DNA from: BP-464 sp963825415
Lineage (GTDB): Bacteria; Actinomycetota; Thermoleophilia; Solirubrobacterales; Solirubrobacteraceae
Assembly: GCA_963825415.1 (NCBI GenBank)
Contig: CAWGTD010000006.1
Location: forward strand, 620,001 to 684,000
Length of the DNA stretch: 64,000 nucleotides
Reading direction: 5' to 3'
The translations under genes were made by a program, and so were the position numbers. The number at the start of each line of letters is the position of its first letter. The stretch's first letter is position 1. The notes beneath the pieces are model-generated. The model ran no database searches. It was not told where the DNA came from and saw nothing but the letters and a program-made list of their open reading frames with translations. This document shows, one piece after another, positions 34,512 through 43,791 of this stretch.

Positions 34512-36062
34512 CCGGCGCCTCCCCCGAGGAGGTAGTCGAGCAGCTGCGTCGCGGGGGTGGTGGCGGGGTCCGTGACCTCGGTGTCCGGAGCGCTGGAGCT
34601 CGGAGCGCTGGCGGTCGAGCGCTCCTGGGCAGCAGGCGCAGCAGCCTCGGTGGTGGCCGCAGCCTGCTGGCGCTCCGCAGCCTCTTCACCCTGGGTCAGC
34701 CGGATTGCTTCCTTCGGGCTCATGCCGCGGAGCACGGCCTGGGTGCGGCGCCAGACGAGGGTCTGGTTCGGCGCGTGGAGCGCCTGGAGCGCCGTCATCG
34801 ACGACGCCGCGCGAGCGGTCGGGCCGGCGTCCTGGAAGTTCGCCGCGCAGGCCGGATCGGGGACCGTCGTGTAGGTCGAGCAGAGGTTCAGCAGCAGCGA
34901 AGCGCGCAGGTAGTGGCCGAACTCGTCGAAGCCGTTGATGGCGGCCACTTGGTAGAAGATGTAGTCCATCAGGCGCTCGATGCCGCCGGTGTCGTGCAGG
35001 CTCGTCGTGATGCCCGCGAGACCCTTGGCGAGCGGCCTGAGGGTCTTGGCGAACAGCTGCAGATCGGAGATGATCGGGCGCGCCGCGACCAGCGCCTTGC
35101 GGCCCGGCACGCTCGCGTCGCCGAGGCTCTTGAGGCTGGTGTTCGCCGCCTGGCTGAACGGGCCGGTCGCCTTGATGAAGCGGCTCACCTCGGGCGCGAC
35201 CTTGCGCAGGTTGGTGAAGACCGGCGTGGCCTCGTCGGAGAACTCGCTGAGCCTCGTCATCGTCGGTCGCAGCTCGGCCAGGAACGCCGGCAGCTTGCGG
35301 AACTGATCCTGGAACGCCGCGCGGCGCTCGGCGGTGGCGGTCGCCAGATCGGCGGCGTGCTGGACGAACCCGGCCACGTGCGCGCGCTCGCGTGCGAGCG
35401 GGGCAAGCGAGATGTCGGACTGCTCGGCCAGGTCGGCGAGCACCTTGTCCTGGCTGGCGAGCAGGTTGAGGACCTTGTCGGTGGCCTTCAGCGCCGGGTC
35501 GGCGTTGCGGATGACGCTGCTGAGGTCCTCGCCGCGCCCGGCCAGGCGCGGTGCCGAACTCGTTGACGATGATCGACAGCCGCTGGCGGTACGGCAGCCG
35601 CATGATGTTGTTGACGAGGTCGATGTCGATCGGCCTCGAGGTGTTGGTCACGGGCAGCAGGCGCTGGCCCTTGCCCTTGCCCTCCTCGATGACCTTCAGC
35701 GGCTCGGGCAACGGCTGGCCCGCCGCGCGCGGCTGCGTCGGCGTGCACTCGACGAACTTCTCGCCGATCAGCGACTGCGGGCGGATCGTGCACTCCGCGT
35801 CGGAGCGGAAGTCGTCGAAGCCCGCGCGGGTGATCGTCAGGACGACGGCCGCCTTCTGGTCCTCGGTGACGTCGAGCGAGTCGATCTTGCCGACCTTGAC
35901 GCCGGCGATCTTGACGTCCTCGCCCGGGACCAGCGAGAAGGCGTTCTGGAAGATCGCGCGCACCTTGTAGTCGCCGCCGCCGCCGTCCGACGCGCCGGTG
36001 GCGAAGATGGTCAGCGCGCCCGCGAAGGCCAGGACCGCGACGATGGCGAAGAGGCGCCTCAT
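34508..36062 (-). CDS. MlaD-domain Mce protein, second of six, frame broken near 35553
   Basis: About 518 residues. First frame: MRRLFAIVAVLAFAGALTIF ATGASDGGGG (short anchor), VKIAGVKVGKIDSLDVTEDQ, CTIRPQSLIGEKFVECTPTQ, RPIDIDLVNNIMRLPYRQRL. Second frame: VLADLAEQSDISLAPLARER to ATQLLDYLLGGGAG. They join as FGTRLAGRGEDL when one C of ACCGCGCC is removed, the same local sequence in which the VOC gene is broken. The tail is rich in Ala/Ser/Thr. It overlaps mceA and mceC by 4 bases each. Confidence 0.9.
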
Positions 36063-37402
36063 GGCCCGGGCAGCACCTGGGTCGGGTCGCAGTCGAGGGT
36101 CCCGTTGCTGTCGCGGAACGGGTTGGAACCGTCCGGCCGCGGCTGGCTGGCCGCACCCGGGCAGCGCTCCAGGTTGCCGCTCTGAAGGCCTTCGAAGCGC
36201 TGGCTGCCCGGGATCTGGCGCAGCGTCCCGCCCGCCGGGTTGTCGGCGAAGGAGTAGGCGTTGAAGATCGGCTGGATGCGGGCGTAGTGGCCGTTGGCGT
36301 CGTAGTTCGAGGCGCCCTGGCCGAAGTCACGCAGCCAGCCGACCAGATCCGGCGTGTAGGGACGGATGAACTGCAGGACCGGCGTGGTCTTGCGGACCGC
36401 CGTGATCGAGTTGGCGAACGTGGGCTTGGCCAGGCGCTCGAGCGTGGGCGCCTTCTTCAGCAGGTCGATCAGGTCGTTGTTGGCCCCCGGGTTGGTGACC
36501 AGCAGCCTGAGGTCGTGGATCGTCGGGCGCGCGTCGCGCACCAGCGGTCGCAGCGCGCGGAAGAACGGCGCCAGCCGCTTCGTGGCGGGCTTGGACTCGG
36601 CCACCAGCTCGTCGAGGTCGTCCAGGGTGGCGCGCAGGTTCACGAACGTCGTGTTGCCCTTGCGCAGCGTGTCGGGCAGCAGGCCGAGCGCCTCCGACAG
36701 CGCGCGGTTCTCCTGGCCGATCGCGCCGGCTGTGACGTTCGTGTTCGTGACCAGGTTCGCCAGGTCGTCGCGGCGCGACGCCAGCGCGGTCGTGACCTTG
36801 GCGCCGTAGACGACGAGGTTCTCGAACGCCTGCTGGTCGCGGTTGACCTCGCGCACGAGCCGCGCGGAGGTGGAGATCAGCGGGTTGAAGTACTTCGTCG
36901 CCTCGTTGTTCTCCTTGCCGCGCCCCTGGTACTGGATCGCCGAGCCCTTGATGACGAGCTGCAGGCTCCGGCGCGTACGCGGGTCCAGCGTGTTGAAGAG
37001 CTGGTCGAGGTCGACCGGCGACGTGGTCTTGTCCTGCTGGAGGACCGCGCCGTCGGACAGCTTCTTTGAGGAGTTGGGCGCCGGGGTCAGCGCGATGTAG
37101 CGGTTGGCGATACCCGACAGCGACGTCGCGCGGATCGTCGCGGTGGTCCCCTCGTGCAGCGGCGCGTAGGGCTCGTTGACCTCGACGGTGATCTCCGCCT
37201 GGTTGTTCTCGGTCAGCGCGATCTTGCGCACCGAGCCGATGCGGCGGCCGCCGATCTGGACGTCGTCGTCCTTGACGAGCTGGCCGGCGTTCGCGAAGCG
37301 CAGTTTGTAGGTGTGACCTCCGCCGCCGGTCAGCAGGATCACCGCGACGACAACGACCGCCACGGCCAGGGCGCCAAGCGCCGTCGCGCGCGCGGCCGTC
37401 AA
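36059..37402 (-). CDS. MlaD-domain Mce protein, first of six (MceA position)
   Basis: 447 residues from a TTG at 37402, chosen because GAGGGG lies 5 bases upstream and the family pattern begins at once: anchor LGALAVAVVVVAVILLTGGG, then YKLRFANAGQLVKDDDVQIG GRRIGSVRKI and the MlaD core ATSLSGIANRYIALTPAP. Helical region NLVTNTNVTAGAIGQENRAL and tail with Cys in LERCPGAAS and LDCDPTQV. It opens the six-gene mce run. The 138 bases between it and the ATPase gene hold no ORF, only a CATCC/GGATG hairpin, and could contain an internal promoter. Confidence 0.92.
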   Translation of the reverse strand: MTAARATALGALAVAVVVVAVILLTGGGGHTYKLRFANAGQLVKDDDVQIGGRRIGSVRKIALTENNQAEITVEVNEPYAPLHEGTTATIRATSLSGIANRYIALTPAPNSSKKLSDGAVLQQDKTTSPVDLDQLFNTLDPRTRRSLQLVIKGSAIQYQGRGKENNEATKYFNPLISTSARLVREVNRDQQAFENLVVYGAKVTTALASRRDDLANLVTNTNVTAGAIGQENRALSEALGLLPDTLRKGNTTFVNLRATLDDLDELVAESKPATKRLAPFFRALRPLVRDARPTIHDLRLLVTNPGANNDLIDLLKKAPTLERLAKPTFANSITAVRKTTPVLQFIRPYTPDLVGWLRDFGQGASNYDANGHYARIQPIFNAYSFADNPAGGTLRQIPGSQRFEGLQSGNLERCPGAASQPRPDGSNPFRDSNGTLDCDPTQVLPGP

Positions 37403-37540
37403 CGCGCCCCTCGTTCAGGGGTCAGCAACACGGTGGGCGGGGGGGTACGGGGAGACTGGATCGGGGCGATTACTGTGGGAACTGGAGCGCCCATCCTCAC
37501 GGGATGAGATTAAGGCGGCGTTGAGCCGCTCGGACGGGGC

Positions 37541-38530
37541 TTATTCCATCCCGAGCGGACCCTGCGACTCGCCGGACAGGAACTGCCGGACGAACGCGTT
37601 GTCGGAGTTGAAGAGCTCTTCGGCCGGACCGGACTCGACGATCCGGCCCTTCCACAGCACGGAGATGTGCTCGGCGACACGGCGCGCGCTCATGATGTCG
37701 TGGGTGATGACCACGTACGCGCCGCCGTTCTCCTCGTGGATCTCCTGGATCAGCTCGCACAGCAGGGCGGTGCGGACCGGGTCGAGCCCCGAGTCGGGCT
37801 CGTCGAACAACACGATGTCGGGGTCGAGCACCAGCGCCCGGGCGAACCCGGCGCGCTTGCGCATTCCGCCCGACAGCTCGTTGGGCATCTTGTCGCCCGC
37901 GTCGGCCAGGCCGACCTCGCGGAGTCGGCGATTGACGATCTCTGCGATCTCGTCCTCGCCCTTGTCGGTGTGCTGGCGCAACGGGAACGCCGTGTTGTCG
38001 TAGAGGTTCATCGAGCCGAACAGCGCGCCGTCCTGGAACAGGACGCCGAACTTCTTGCGCATCTCGAACAGCTCGTCGTCCTGGAGGTTCGGCACAGACT
38101 GGCCGTGGACGAGGACGTCGCCCTCGTCGGGATACAGCAGGCCGACCATGTGCTTGATGCACACCGACTTGCCGGTACCCGACGGCCCGAGGATCATCGA
38201 GATCTTGCCCTCGGGCAGGCCCATGTTCAGGCCGCGCAGGATCTTGTTGCGGCCGAACGCCTTGTGGACGTCGACGAACTCGATCGCGTCCTCGGCGCCG
38301 TGCGGACGCTGTGCGCCCGTGTGCCACTTGTACTCCTCGTCCTGGGGATCGGACTCGTTGACGACCGACACGCGCGAAGCCGCGGCGGCCTCGTCGCGCT
38401 CAGCCGGGGACATGCGCTCAGGCTCGTCGGTCTCGACGTCGGCCTGCGCCGTGGTCTCCTCCGCGGCGGGCGGGGTCGTCGTGGTCTGGTCCTCTGGCTC
38501 CTCGGAGCCGTTGCGCGGAATGCGCGGCAT
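37541..38530 (-). CDS. Mce-system ABC ATPase (Mkl/MceG/MlaF family)
   Basis: 329 residues. The first ~80 are acidic and disordered (ETTAQADVETDEPERMSPAE). The ATPase core follows: Walker A GPSGTGKS at 115-122, Q-loop FGVLFQDGALFGSMNLYDNT, signature NELSGGMRKRAGFARAL, Walker B VLFDEPDSGLDPVR and switch VVITHDIMSARRVAEHI. DGALFGSM and DEPDSGLDPV are typical of the MlaF/Mkl subgroup. It powers the YrbE permeases. In mycobacteria this gene is unlinked; here it lies inside the operon, 3 bases after yrbE-B and before mceA. Confidence 0.94.
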   Translation of the reverse strand: MPRIPRNGSEEPEDQTTTTPPAAEETTAQADVETDEPERMSPAERDEAAAASRVSVVNESDPQDEEYKWHTGAQRPHGAEDAIEFVDVHKAFGRNKILRGLNMGLPEGKISMILGPSGTGKSVCIKHMVGLLYPDEGDVLVHGQSVPNLQDDELFEMRKKFGVLFQDGALFGSMNLYDNTAFPLRQHTDKGEDEIAEIVNRRLREVGLADAGDKMPNELSGGMRKRAGFARALVLDPDIVLFDEPDSGLDPVRTALLCELIQEIHEENGGAYVVITHDIMSARRVAEHISVLWKGRIVESGPAEELFNSDNAFVRQFLSGESQGPLGME

Positions 38531-38533
38531 CGA

Positions 38534-39322
38534 TCAACCTCCGATCGGGGCTCGCGGATTCGCGCCCCAGAACAGCTGGGTCCCGAGCATCCCGATGAGA
38601 TGCACGAGGACGATGTTCAGCACCATCGATTTGGCGGTCGCCGTACCCACACCGACAGGGCCGCCCGAGGCGTTGTAGCCGTAGTAACAGCCGACGAGCA
38701 CGATCGCGGTCGCCATCGACATGCCCTTGATGACGCTGTAGAGCAGGTCGGGTGGGTTCTGGAACATCCAGAAGATCAGGAAGAACCCGCCGCTGGAGAC
38801 CTCGCCGATCTGCTGGACCACCGCGAGGTAGCTGGCGAAGAAGCCGGCGCCGACCGCGGCGATGTACATGAACGGCAGGACCATCCAGGCGGCCAGCAGG
38901 CGGGTCGCGCACAGGAACAGGACCGAGTCGATGCCCATGACCTCGAGGGCGTCGATCTCGTCCGAGATGCGCATCGAGCCGAGCTCGGCGACGATGCCGG
39001 TGCCGACCTTGGCGGCCATCATGTAGCCGAACGCGTAGGGCACCAGCTCGCGCAGATCGCACCACGCGCTGAACACGCCGGCGTAGGCGGGAGCGCCGAC
39101 CGCGCGGTTGAAGTAGGCGCCCTCGATGCCGCACTGCAGGCCGATGATGAACACCAGGCCCCAGATCACGATCGTCGACGAGAGGATCAGGATCCCCGAC
39201 TGGCGCAGCGCCTCGCCGAAGAAGCGGAAGACGCGCAGGCCGTAGACGTCGCCGAGGATCCGGCCGGCGAACTTGGCGATCTCGCCGAACGACGAGACCC
39301 AGCCACGAGCGACGGCGGTCAT
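38534..39322 (-). CDS. Mce permease YrbE-B (MlaE family)
   Basis: 262 residues, start MTAVARGWVSSFGEIAKFAG. Five to six membrane helices. MlaE signature region AAKVGTGIVAELGSMRISDE IDALEVMGID lies near residues 110-140. With YrbE-A it forms the inner-membrane permease pair that binds the Mce ring on one side and the Mkl ATPase on the other. The start overlaps the YrbE-A stop by 4 bases (ATGA); the stop lies 3 bases before the ATPase gene. Ends PRAPIGG. Confidence 0.94.
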   Translation of the reverse strand: MTAVARGWVSSFGEIAKFAGRILGDVYGLRVFRFFGEALRQSGILILSSTIVIWGLVFIIGLQCGIEGAYFNRAVGAPAYAGVFSAWCDLRELVPYAFGYMMAAKVGTGIVAELGSMRISDEIDALEVMGIDSVLFLCATRLLAAWMVLPFMYIAAVGAGFFASYLAVVQQIGEVSSGGFFLIFWMFQNPPDLLYSVIKGMSMATAIVLVGCYYGYNASGGPVGVGTATAKSMVLNIVLVHLIGMLGTQLFWGANPRAPIGG

Positions 39323-40126
39323 CGGATGACCTGGATCTCGGGGTGGGTGGCGAGCAGCGTCTGGGTGAAGACGTAGTTGAACGCGAAGACACCCAGGAAG
39401 GCGATCACGACCGCCTGGTTGACGGCTCGACCGACCCCTTCGGCACCACCACTGGCGGTCATGCCCTTGTAGCAGCAGACGATCGCGATGATCGCTCCGA
39501 ACAAGGTGGTTTTCAGGACCGACCCCCAAAGGTCCGTAGTGCGAGGCGTTGGTAAAGAAGGTCGCCCAGAACGGCCCCAGCGGCGCGCCGTTGACCAACG
39601 TGGCGAGGACGCCGCCGAAGATCCCGAACAACAGCGCGTAGATGTCAAACAGCCCCGTGACGAGCATCAGCGCCAAAAACCGCGGGACGACGAGGTTCTT
39701 GACCGGATCGACGCCGAGCACCTGCAAAGCGTCGAGCTCCTCGCGAATCTTCCGCGCGCCGAGGTCGGCCGTGATCGCCGTGCCGGCCACGCCGGCGAGC
39801 ACGATCGCGTCGACGAACGGCGCGAACTCACGAATCGACGCCAACACGAAGAAACCACCGAGCCGGTCAAGCGCCCCGAACAACACCAGGAAGTTCGCCG
39901 CCTGAAGGCCCGGCGCCCCGTACCCGAACGCCACAGTCGAGACGAGCAGCGGAAACCAACACAACCGCAGCGCAAACAGGAACTGACTGACGAACTCCCC
40001 GCCATACGGATACGGCGGACGCAGGGCAGAGACGATCGTCTTGCCCGTCAAGATCATCATGTCCCCGACCTCTTCGAGCAGGTTCTTCGTCGGAAGGAAT
40101 GCTCGATCGGCGACGCCTCGGACCAC
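39319..40126 (-). CDS. Mce permease YrbE-A (MlaE family), frame broken near 39545
   Basis: About 268 residues and the first gene of the mce operon. First frame: ILTGKTIVSALRPPYPYGGE FVSQFLFALRLCWFPLLVST, then VAGTAITADLGARKIREELD ALQVLGVDPVKNLVVPRFLA, the MlaE signature. Second frame: DLWGSVLKTTLFGAIIAIVC CYKGMTASGGAEGVGRAVNQ to HPEIQVIR. One extra G in TACGGACC explains the break. It starts at GTG 40126 with GGAGAG 6-7 bases upstream. A sigma-70-like promoter and a GGGCCC hairpin lie in front. Confidence 0.9.
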
Positions 40127-40147
40127 GTTCTCTCTCCAAACTCCCTT

Positions 40148-40162
40148 GGGCCCGAAGGGCCC
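40148..40162. other. GGGCCC-GAA-GGGCCC hairpin in the mce leader
   Basis: GGGCCC (40148-40153), loop GAA, GGGCCC (40157-40162): a perfect six-pair stem between the predicted -10 box and the ribosome site of yrbE-A. It would stabilise or regulate the start of the long mce transcript (inference). Similar GGCC(C)GAAGGCC stems occur at 23012, 59481 and 63614. Confidence 0.5.
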
Positions 40163-40174
40163 GGTCGTTCCGGC

Positions 40175-40204
40175 AATCTACGCCACAGGGGCGCGGCGTG
40201 CCAA
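40175..40204 (-). promoter_or_regulatory. predicted promoter of the mce operon
   Basis: Read on the minus strand: TTGGCA (complement 40199-40204), 18 bases, TAGATT (complement 40175-40180). Both boxes are close to the vegetative consensus and the distance is good. Transcription would start near 40168, giving a ~40-base leader that contains the GGGCCC hairpin and GGAGAG ribosome site. Based on pattern only. Confidence 0.6.
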
Positions 40205-40267
40205 CCGTGAACCCAACCGCCGCTCGGACCGTCGCCTTCGTGGTAGGTTCCGCGCGCCTTGAGGGGG

Positions 40268-40855
40268 ATGTCCTCGATCAGAGTCGCGATCGCACTGATC
40301 GCCGTCGCGGGGGTCGCCGCCGGGTGCGGCGGAGGCGAGCGCCAAGACAAGAATGAGCCCTCGGGCACGTTCAATCTCGACGTCGTTCGCGCCGACTTCC
40401 CCACCAAGCAGAGGCTCGCCCAGCAGGAGGAGCTCGTCGTCGAGGTGCGCAATTCAGACCGGCGCACGATCCCCGACGTGGCGGTGACGATCGAGCCGGG
40501 CTTCTCCACGCGCTCCGAGCGCCAGGACCTCGCCGACCCCAACCGCCCGGTGTGGATCGTGGACACCGGCCCGAGCGGCGGCACCACCGCCTACGCCAAC
40601 ACGTGGGCACTGGGCGCGCTCGGTCCGGGCAAGACGGTGCGCTTCGTGTGGCGCGTCACCGCGGTGCGGTCCGGCACCTACGACGTCCACTACCGCGTGG
40701 CGGCCGGACTCAACGGCAAGGCCAAGGCACAGGGGCCCGGCGGCGACGCGCCCGAGGGCTCGTTCACTGTGAAGGTGTCGGGCAAGCCTGCCCAGGCGAC
40801 CGTCGACCCCGATACGGGTGAGGTCGTGCGGACCGAGTCGAACTCGGACGAGTAG
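40268..40855 (+). CDS. secreted lipoprotein of unknown function
   Basis: 195 residues: MSSIRVAIALIAVAGVAAGC with a lipobox VAAGC (Cys 20), GGGE linker, then a beta-rich domain (EELVVEVRNSDRRTIPDVAV TIEP, GALGPGKTVRFVWRVTAVRS GTYDVHYRVAAG) that looks like an Ig-fold or CARDB-like domain. The tail DPDTGEVVRTESNSDE is acidic. A TTG at 40259 is also open; TAGGTT at 40244-40249 is 9 bases before it. Divergent from the mce operon across ~130 bases, so co-regulation is possible. Its last 92 bases overlap the convergent WS/DGAT gene as called. Confidence 0.82.
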   Translation: MSSIRVAIALIAVAGVAAGCGGGERQDKNEPSGTFNLDVVRADFPTKQRLAQQEELVVEVRNSDRRTIPDVAVTIEPGFSTRSERQDLADPNRPVWIVDTGPSGGTTAYANTWALGALGPGKTVRFVWRVTAVRSGTYDVHYRVAAGLNGKAKAQGPGGDAPEGSFTVKVSGKPAQATVDPDTGEVVRTESNSDE

Positions 40856-42221
40856 TCCGCCGCCCGGCGACGACCTCCAGCTCCGCCGTAGCGTCCTCGA
40901 CCAGCAGTCCCAGCCGGCGTGCGCCGGGCAGCGCGTCCGGGTCGGCGTAAAGGCCGAAGTGGGCCCGGTCGTCGTAGGTGAGCACGCCGATGGCGAGCGC
41001 GTGGCGATCGGGGATCGGGATGACCGGGACGATCGAGCTCACGCGCGCGCCCGCGACGTAGAGCGGCATCCGCGGGCCCGGGACGTTGGAGATCGTCAGG
41101 TTGTAGAGCCGCGGGCTGGCCGCCATCCGGGCGGCGCGGTCCTTCAACGGCTCGGGCAGCGCGCCGATGCCCTTCAGCAGCATCGCGCTGCCGGCGATGC
41201 GGCCCGAGCTCTTCAGCTCGCCCATCGCTTCCACGATCGCCTCCAGCCGGCTGACCGGCGAGGCCGTCGCCACCGGCAGCGTCACGAAGGCGAACGTGAT
41301 CTGGTTCCCCGCGGCCCCCTCGGCGCCGGCACGGACGTTGACCGGCACCATGATCCGCAGGTCGGCCGGCACGTCCCCGTTGCGCAGCGCGTGGCCGCGT
41401 AGCGCGCCGGCGCAGACGGCGAGGACGACGTCGTTCAACGTCGTGCCGAACGACCCCTTGAGGTCGAGCAGGCGGCCGAGGCGAACCGCGTGGCTGACCA
41501 GCGTGCGCCGCGGGCCGATCGGCACGTTCAGCGCGGACTCCGGCGCGGGCCGCAGCGCGTCGTCGGCAAGCGAGAACGCGGCACGGCGCATCGTGTCGGC
41601 CATCCGCACCGTGCGGCCCGGCGTACGGCCGAGCGCCACGAGCCGCCCGGCGGCGCGGAACTGCGCCAGCGCGTTGTCTGCGACCGCGTCGACGGCCAGC
41701 CGGGTGCCGCCCTCGACGGGCGCGGGGGCCCACACCTCCGGCTCGGCGCCGGGCGGGTCGGGCGACGCGTCGAACAGCAACACGCCCAGCTCGACCGCGG
41801 CGATGCCGTCGACCATCGCGTGGTGGACCTTGCCGACCAGCACCGCCCGCCCGCGGCCGGCGCGCGGCACCACCACGATCTCCCACAGCGGCCGCCCGCG
41901 GTCCAGCGGGGCCGAGAGCGTCTCGTCGATCACCTCCTGGACCGAACGGTCGGCGGGCGCCTCGCGTACGTGGCGGTGGATGTCGAAGCCCGGGTCGTCG
42001 CTCCAGACGGGCTCGGCCATCCCGAGTGGCACGCGCACGACGCGCTGGCGGAAGCGCGGAAACAGATGCAGGCGCTCGGCGAGGCGCCTGATCAACAGCT
42101 CGGTGTCCAGCCGCTCGTCGCCCGCCGGCAGCTCGAGCTGGGAGACCCAGCCGACGTGCATGTGGGCGTTGGCCGTCTCCACCCGCAGGAACGATGAGTC
42201 CATCGAGGACAGTCGCGTCAT
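40764..42221 (-). CDS. wax ester synthase/diacylglycerol acyltransferase (WS/DGAT)
   Basis: A 485-residue bifunctional acyltransferase that makes wax esters or triacylglycerol from acyl-CoA. The opening MTRLSSMDSSFLRVETANAH MHVGW is family-typical and the active-site motif HHAMVDG lies at 133-139. The conserved C-terminal NLTISNVPGPRMPLYVAGAR (PLW/ND-type motif) is present. The last ~35 residues (GRRTTRPSSTRSARPHPYRG) are low-complexity and overlap the convergent lipoprotein gene, so the real end may be earlier. Such enzymes mark storage-lipid formation in actinobacteria. No neighbour shares the pathway. Confidence 0.93.
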   Translation of the reverse strand: MTRLSSMDSSFLRVETANAHMHVGWVSQLELPAGDERLDTELLIRRLAERLHLFPRFRQRVVRVPLGMAEPVWSDDPGFDIHRHVREAPADRSVQEVIDETLSAPLDRGRPLWEIVVVPRAGRGRAVLVGKVHHAMVDGIAAVELGVLLFDASPDPPGAEPEVWAPAPVEGGTRLAVDAVADNALAQFRAAGRLVALGRTPGRTVRMADTMRRAAFSLADDALRPAPESALNVPIGPRRTLVSHAVRLGRLLDLKGSFGTTLNDVVLAVCAGALRGHALRNGDVPADLRIMVPVNVRAGAEGAAGNQITFAFVTLPVATASPVSRLEAIVEAMGELKSSGRIAGSAMLLKGIGALPEPLKDRAARMAASPRLYNLTISNVPGPRMPLYVAGARVSSIVPVIPIPDRHALAIGVLTYDDRAHFGLYADPDALPGARRLGLLVEDATAELEVVAGRRTTRPSSTRSARPHPYRGRRSPGQACPTPSQ

Positions 42222-42309
42222 GCGGTTCAGCGTGGCGGCGAGGACCCTCCACGGCCATGGCCCGCGGGCCCAGGATCGCCGGCCGTGGGTCGACCGGCGG
42301 TCGAGGGCC

Positions 42310-43620
42310 TCACAAAACAGGCAGGTAGCGCTCGAGCTCCCAGGGAGTGACCTGGAGGCGGTAGTCCTCCCACTCCTGGCGCTTGATCTCCACGTAGCGG
42401 TTGAACATGTGCTCGCCCAGCGTGCGCAGGACGAGCTCGGAGTCGGCCGTCAGCTCGATCGCCTCGCCCAGCGTCTCCGGCAGCTGCTCGATGCCCAGGC
42501 GGCGGCGCTCGTCAGGAGCCAGGTGGTAGAGGTTCTGCTCCATCGGCTCGGGCAGCTCGTAGCCGCGCTCGATCCCCTCGAGGCCGGCCTGCAGCAGCGC
42601 GGCGTAGACGAGGTAGGGATTGCAGGCGGGGTCCGGGCAGCGCAGCTCGATCGCCGAGGTCACGCGCACGATCGCGCTGCGGTTGCGCCGCGACCACGCC
42701 AGGTAGACGGGCGCCTCGTAGCCGGGGACCAGCCGCTTGTAGCTGTTGACCCACTGGCCGAAGATCGAGCCCAGCTCGCGGGCGTGACGCAGCTGGCCGG
42801 CGATGAACGCGCGGCCGGTGTCGGAGAGGCCGTAGGGGTCGTGCTCGTCGGCGAAGGCGCTCGCGCCGTCGCGCAGCAACGTCATGTGGGTGTGCATGCC
42901 CGAGCCGTTGTCGCCCAGCAGCGGCTTGGGCATGAACGTCGCGTGCCAGCCGTACTTCAGGGCGATCTCCTTGACGGTGATGCGCGAGGTCATGCAGTCG
43001 TCGGCGGCCTTCAGCGCGCCGACCGGACGCAGGTCGACCTCGTGCTGGGACGGGCCGGACTCGTGGTGTGACGTCGCGACGTTGACGCCGAGCTGCTCGA
43101 GGGCCAGCACCGTCTCGCGGCGCACGTCGCTGCCCGCGTCCAGCGCGGTGAGGTCGAAGTAGCCGCCCTCGTCGAGGACCTCGGTGCCGTGCTTGTCGCG
43201 GAACAGGAAGTACTCGAGCTCGGCGGCGACCTCGAAGCTCTCGAACCCCATCGCCTCCATCCGCACGAGCGCGCGGCGCAGGACGTGGCGCGGGTCGCCC
43301 TCGTAGGGCGCGCGCTCGGGCGTCACGACGTCGCAGAACATCCGCCCCACCCCCTGCTCCTCGGGGCGCCACGGAAGCACCGCGAAGGTGGCGGGGTCGG
43401 GCATCGCGATCATGTCGGACTCCTCGATCGCGTTGAAGCCGGTGATCGAGGAGCCGTCGAAGCCCACGCCCTCGGCGAGCGCGTCGTCGAGCTCGGCCGC
43501 GTTGATCGCGAACGACTTCAGTTGGCCAAGGACGTCGGTGAACCACAGCCGGATGAACCGGATCCTGCGCTCGTCCACCAGCGCCCTGACGTCGTCGGGC
43601 GTCCGAGGCTGATCTGCCAT
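42310..43620 (-). CDS. glnA: glutamine synthetase, type I (short form)
   Basis: 436 residues. It joins ammonia to glutamate using ATP. Seen: GVGFDGSSITGFNAIEESDM near 53-72 (latch/loop), EVAAELEYFLF (metal Glu), HHESGPSQHEVDLRP (metal ligands), WHATFMPKPLLGDNGSGMHT HMTL (glutamate/ATP site), YEAPVYLAWSRRNRSAIVRV and EQNLYHLAP, where the E. coli adenylylation Tyr would be. The shorter length without the 25-residue insert fits the GSI-alpha subgroup. A TAGCCT box ends 7 bases before the ATG. Divergent from a PucR-type regulator and 1.4 kb from amtB-glnK. Confidence 0.95.
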   Translation of the reverse strand: MADQPRTPDDVRALVDERRIRFIRLWFTDVLGQLKSFAINAAELDDALAEGVGFDGSSITGFNAIEESDMIAMPDPATFAVLPWRPEEQGVGRMFCDVVTPERAPYEGDPRHVLRRALVRMEAMGFESFEVAAELEYFLFRDKHGTEVLDEGGYFDLTALDAGSDVRRETVLALEQLGVNVATSHHESGPSQHEVDLRPVGALKAADDCMTSRITVKEIALKYGWHATFMPKPLLGDNGSGMHTHMTLLRDGASAFADEHDPYGLSDTGRAFIAGQLRHARELGSIFGQWVNSYKRLVPGYEAPVYLAWSRRNRSAIVRVTSAIELRCPDPACNPYLVYAALLQAGLEGIERGYELPEPMEQNLYHLAPDERRRLGIEQLPETLGEAIELTADSELVLRTLGEHMFNRYVEIKRQEWEDYRLQVTPWELERYLPVL

Positions 43621-43791
43621 CGCGAGCAGGCTAGGCCCCACGGCCGCTCGTGCGTACTGGCCCGGCGGACGAAGATCGGTGCATCGGGTTGTCCACGGTG
43701 GCGGCGATGCCCGACACCGGGCGAAGCCGGCGCAAGGATCTTTTGACATCGGGCCAAGGGCGTGGCGGTCTCGCACCCGCAGACTGCGGGC
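43621..43791. promoter_or_regulatory. divergent control region between glnA and the PucR-type regulator
   Basis: 171 bases without an ORF. For glnA (minus strand) TAGCCT at complement 43628-43633 is 7 bases from the ATG, as in a leaderless promoter. TTGTCCA at 43689-43695, followed by CGGTGG, resembles one half of the perfect palindrome found before the type III glutamine synthetase. GCCCG-ACAC-CGGGC at 43709-43722 is a 5+5 inverted repeat. TTGACA at 43748-43753 could be a -35 box for the regulator gene. All by eye. Confidence 0.5.
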
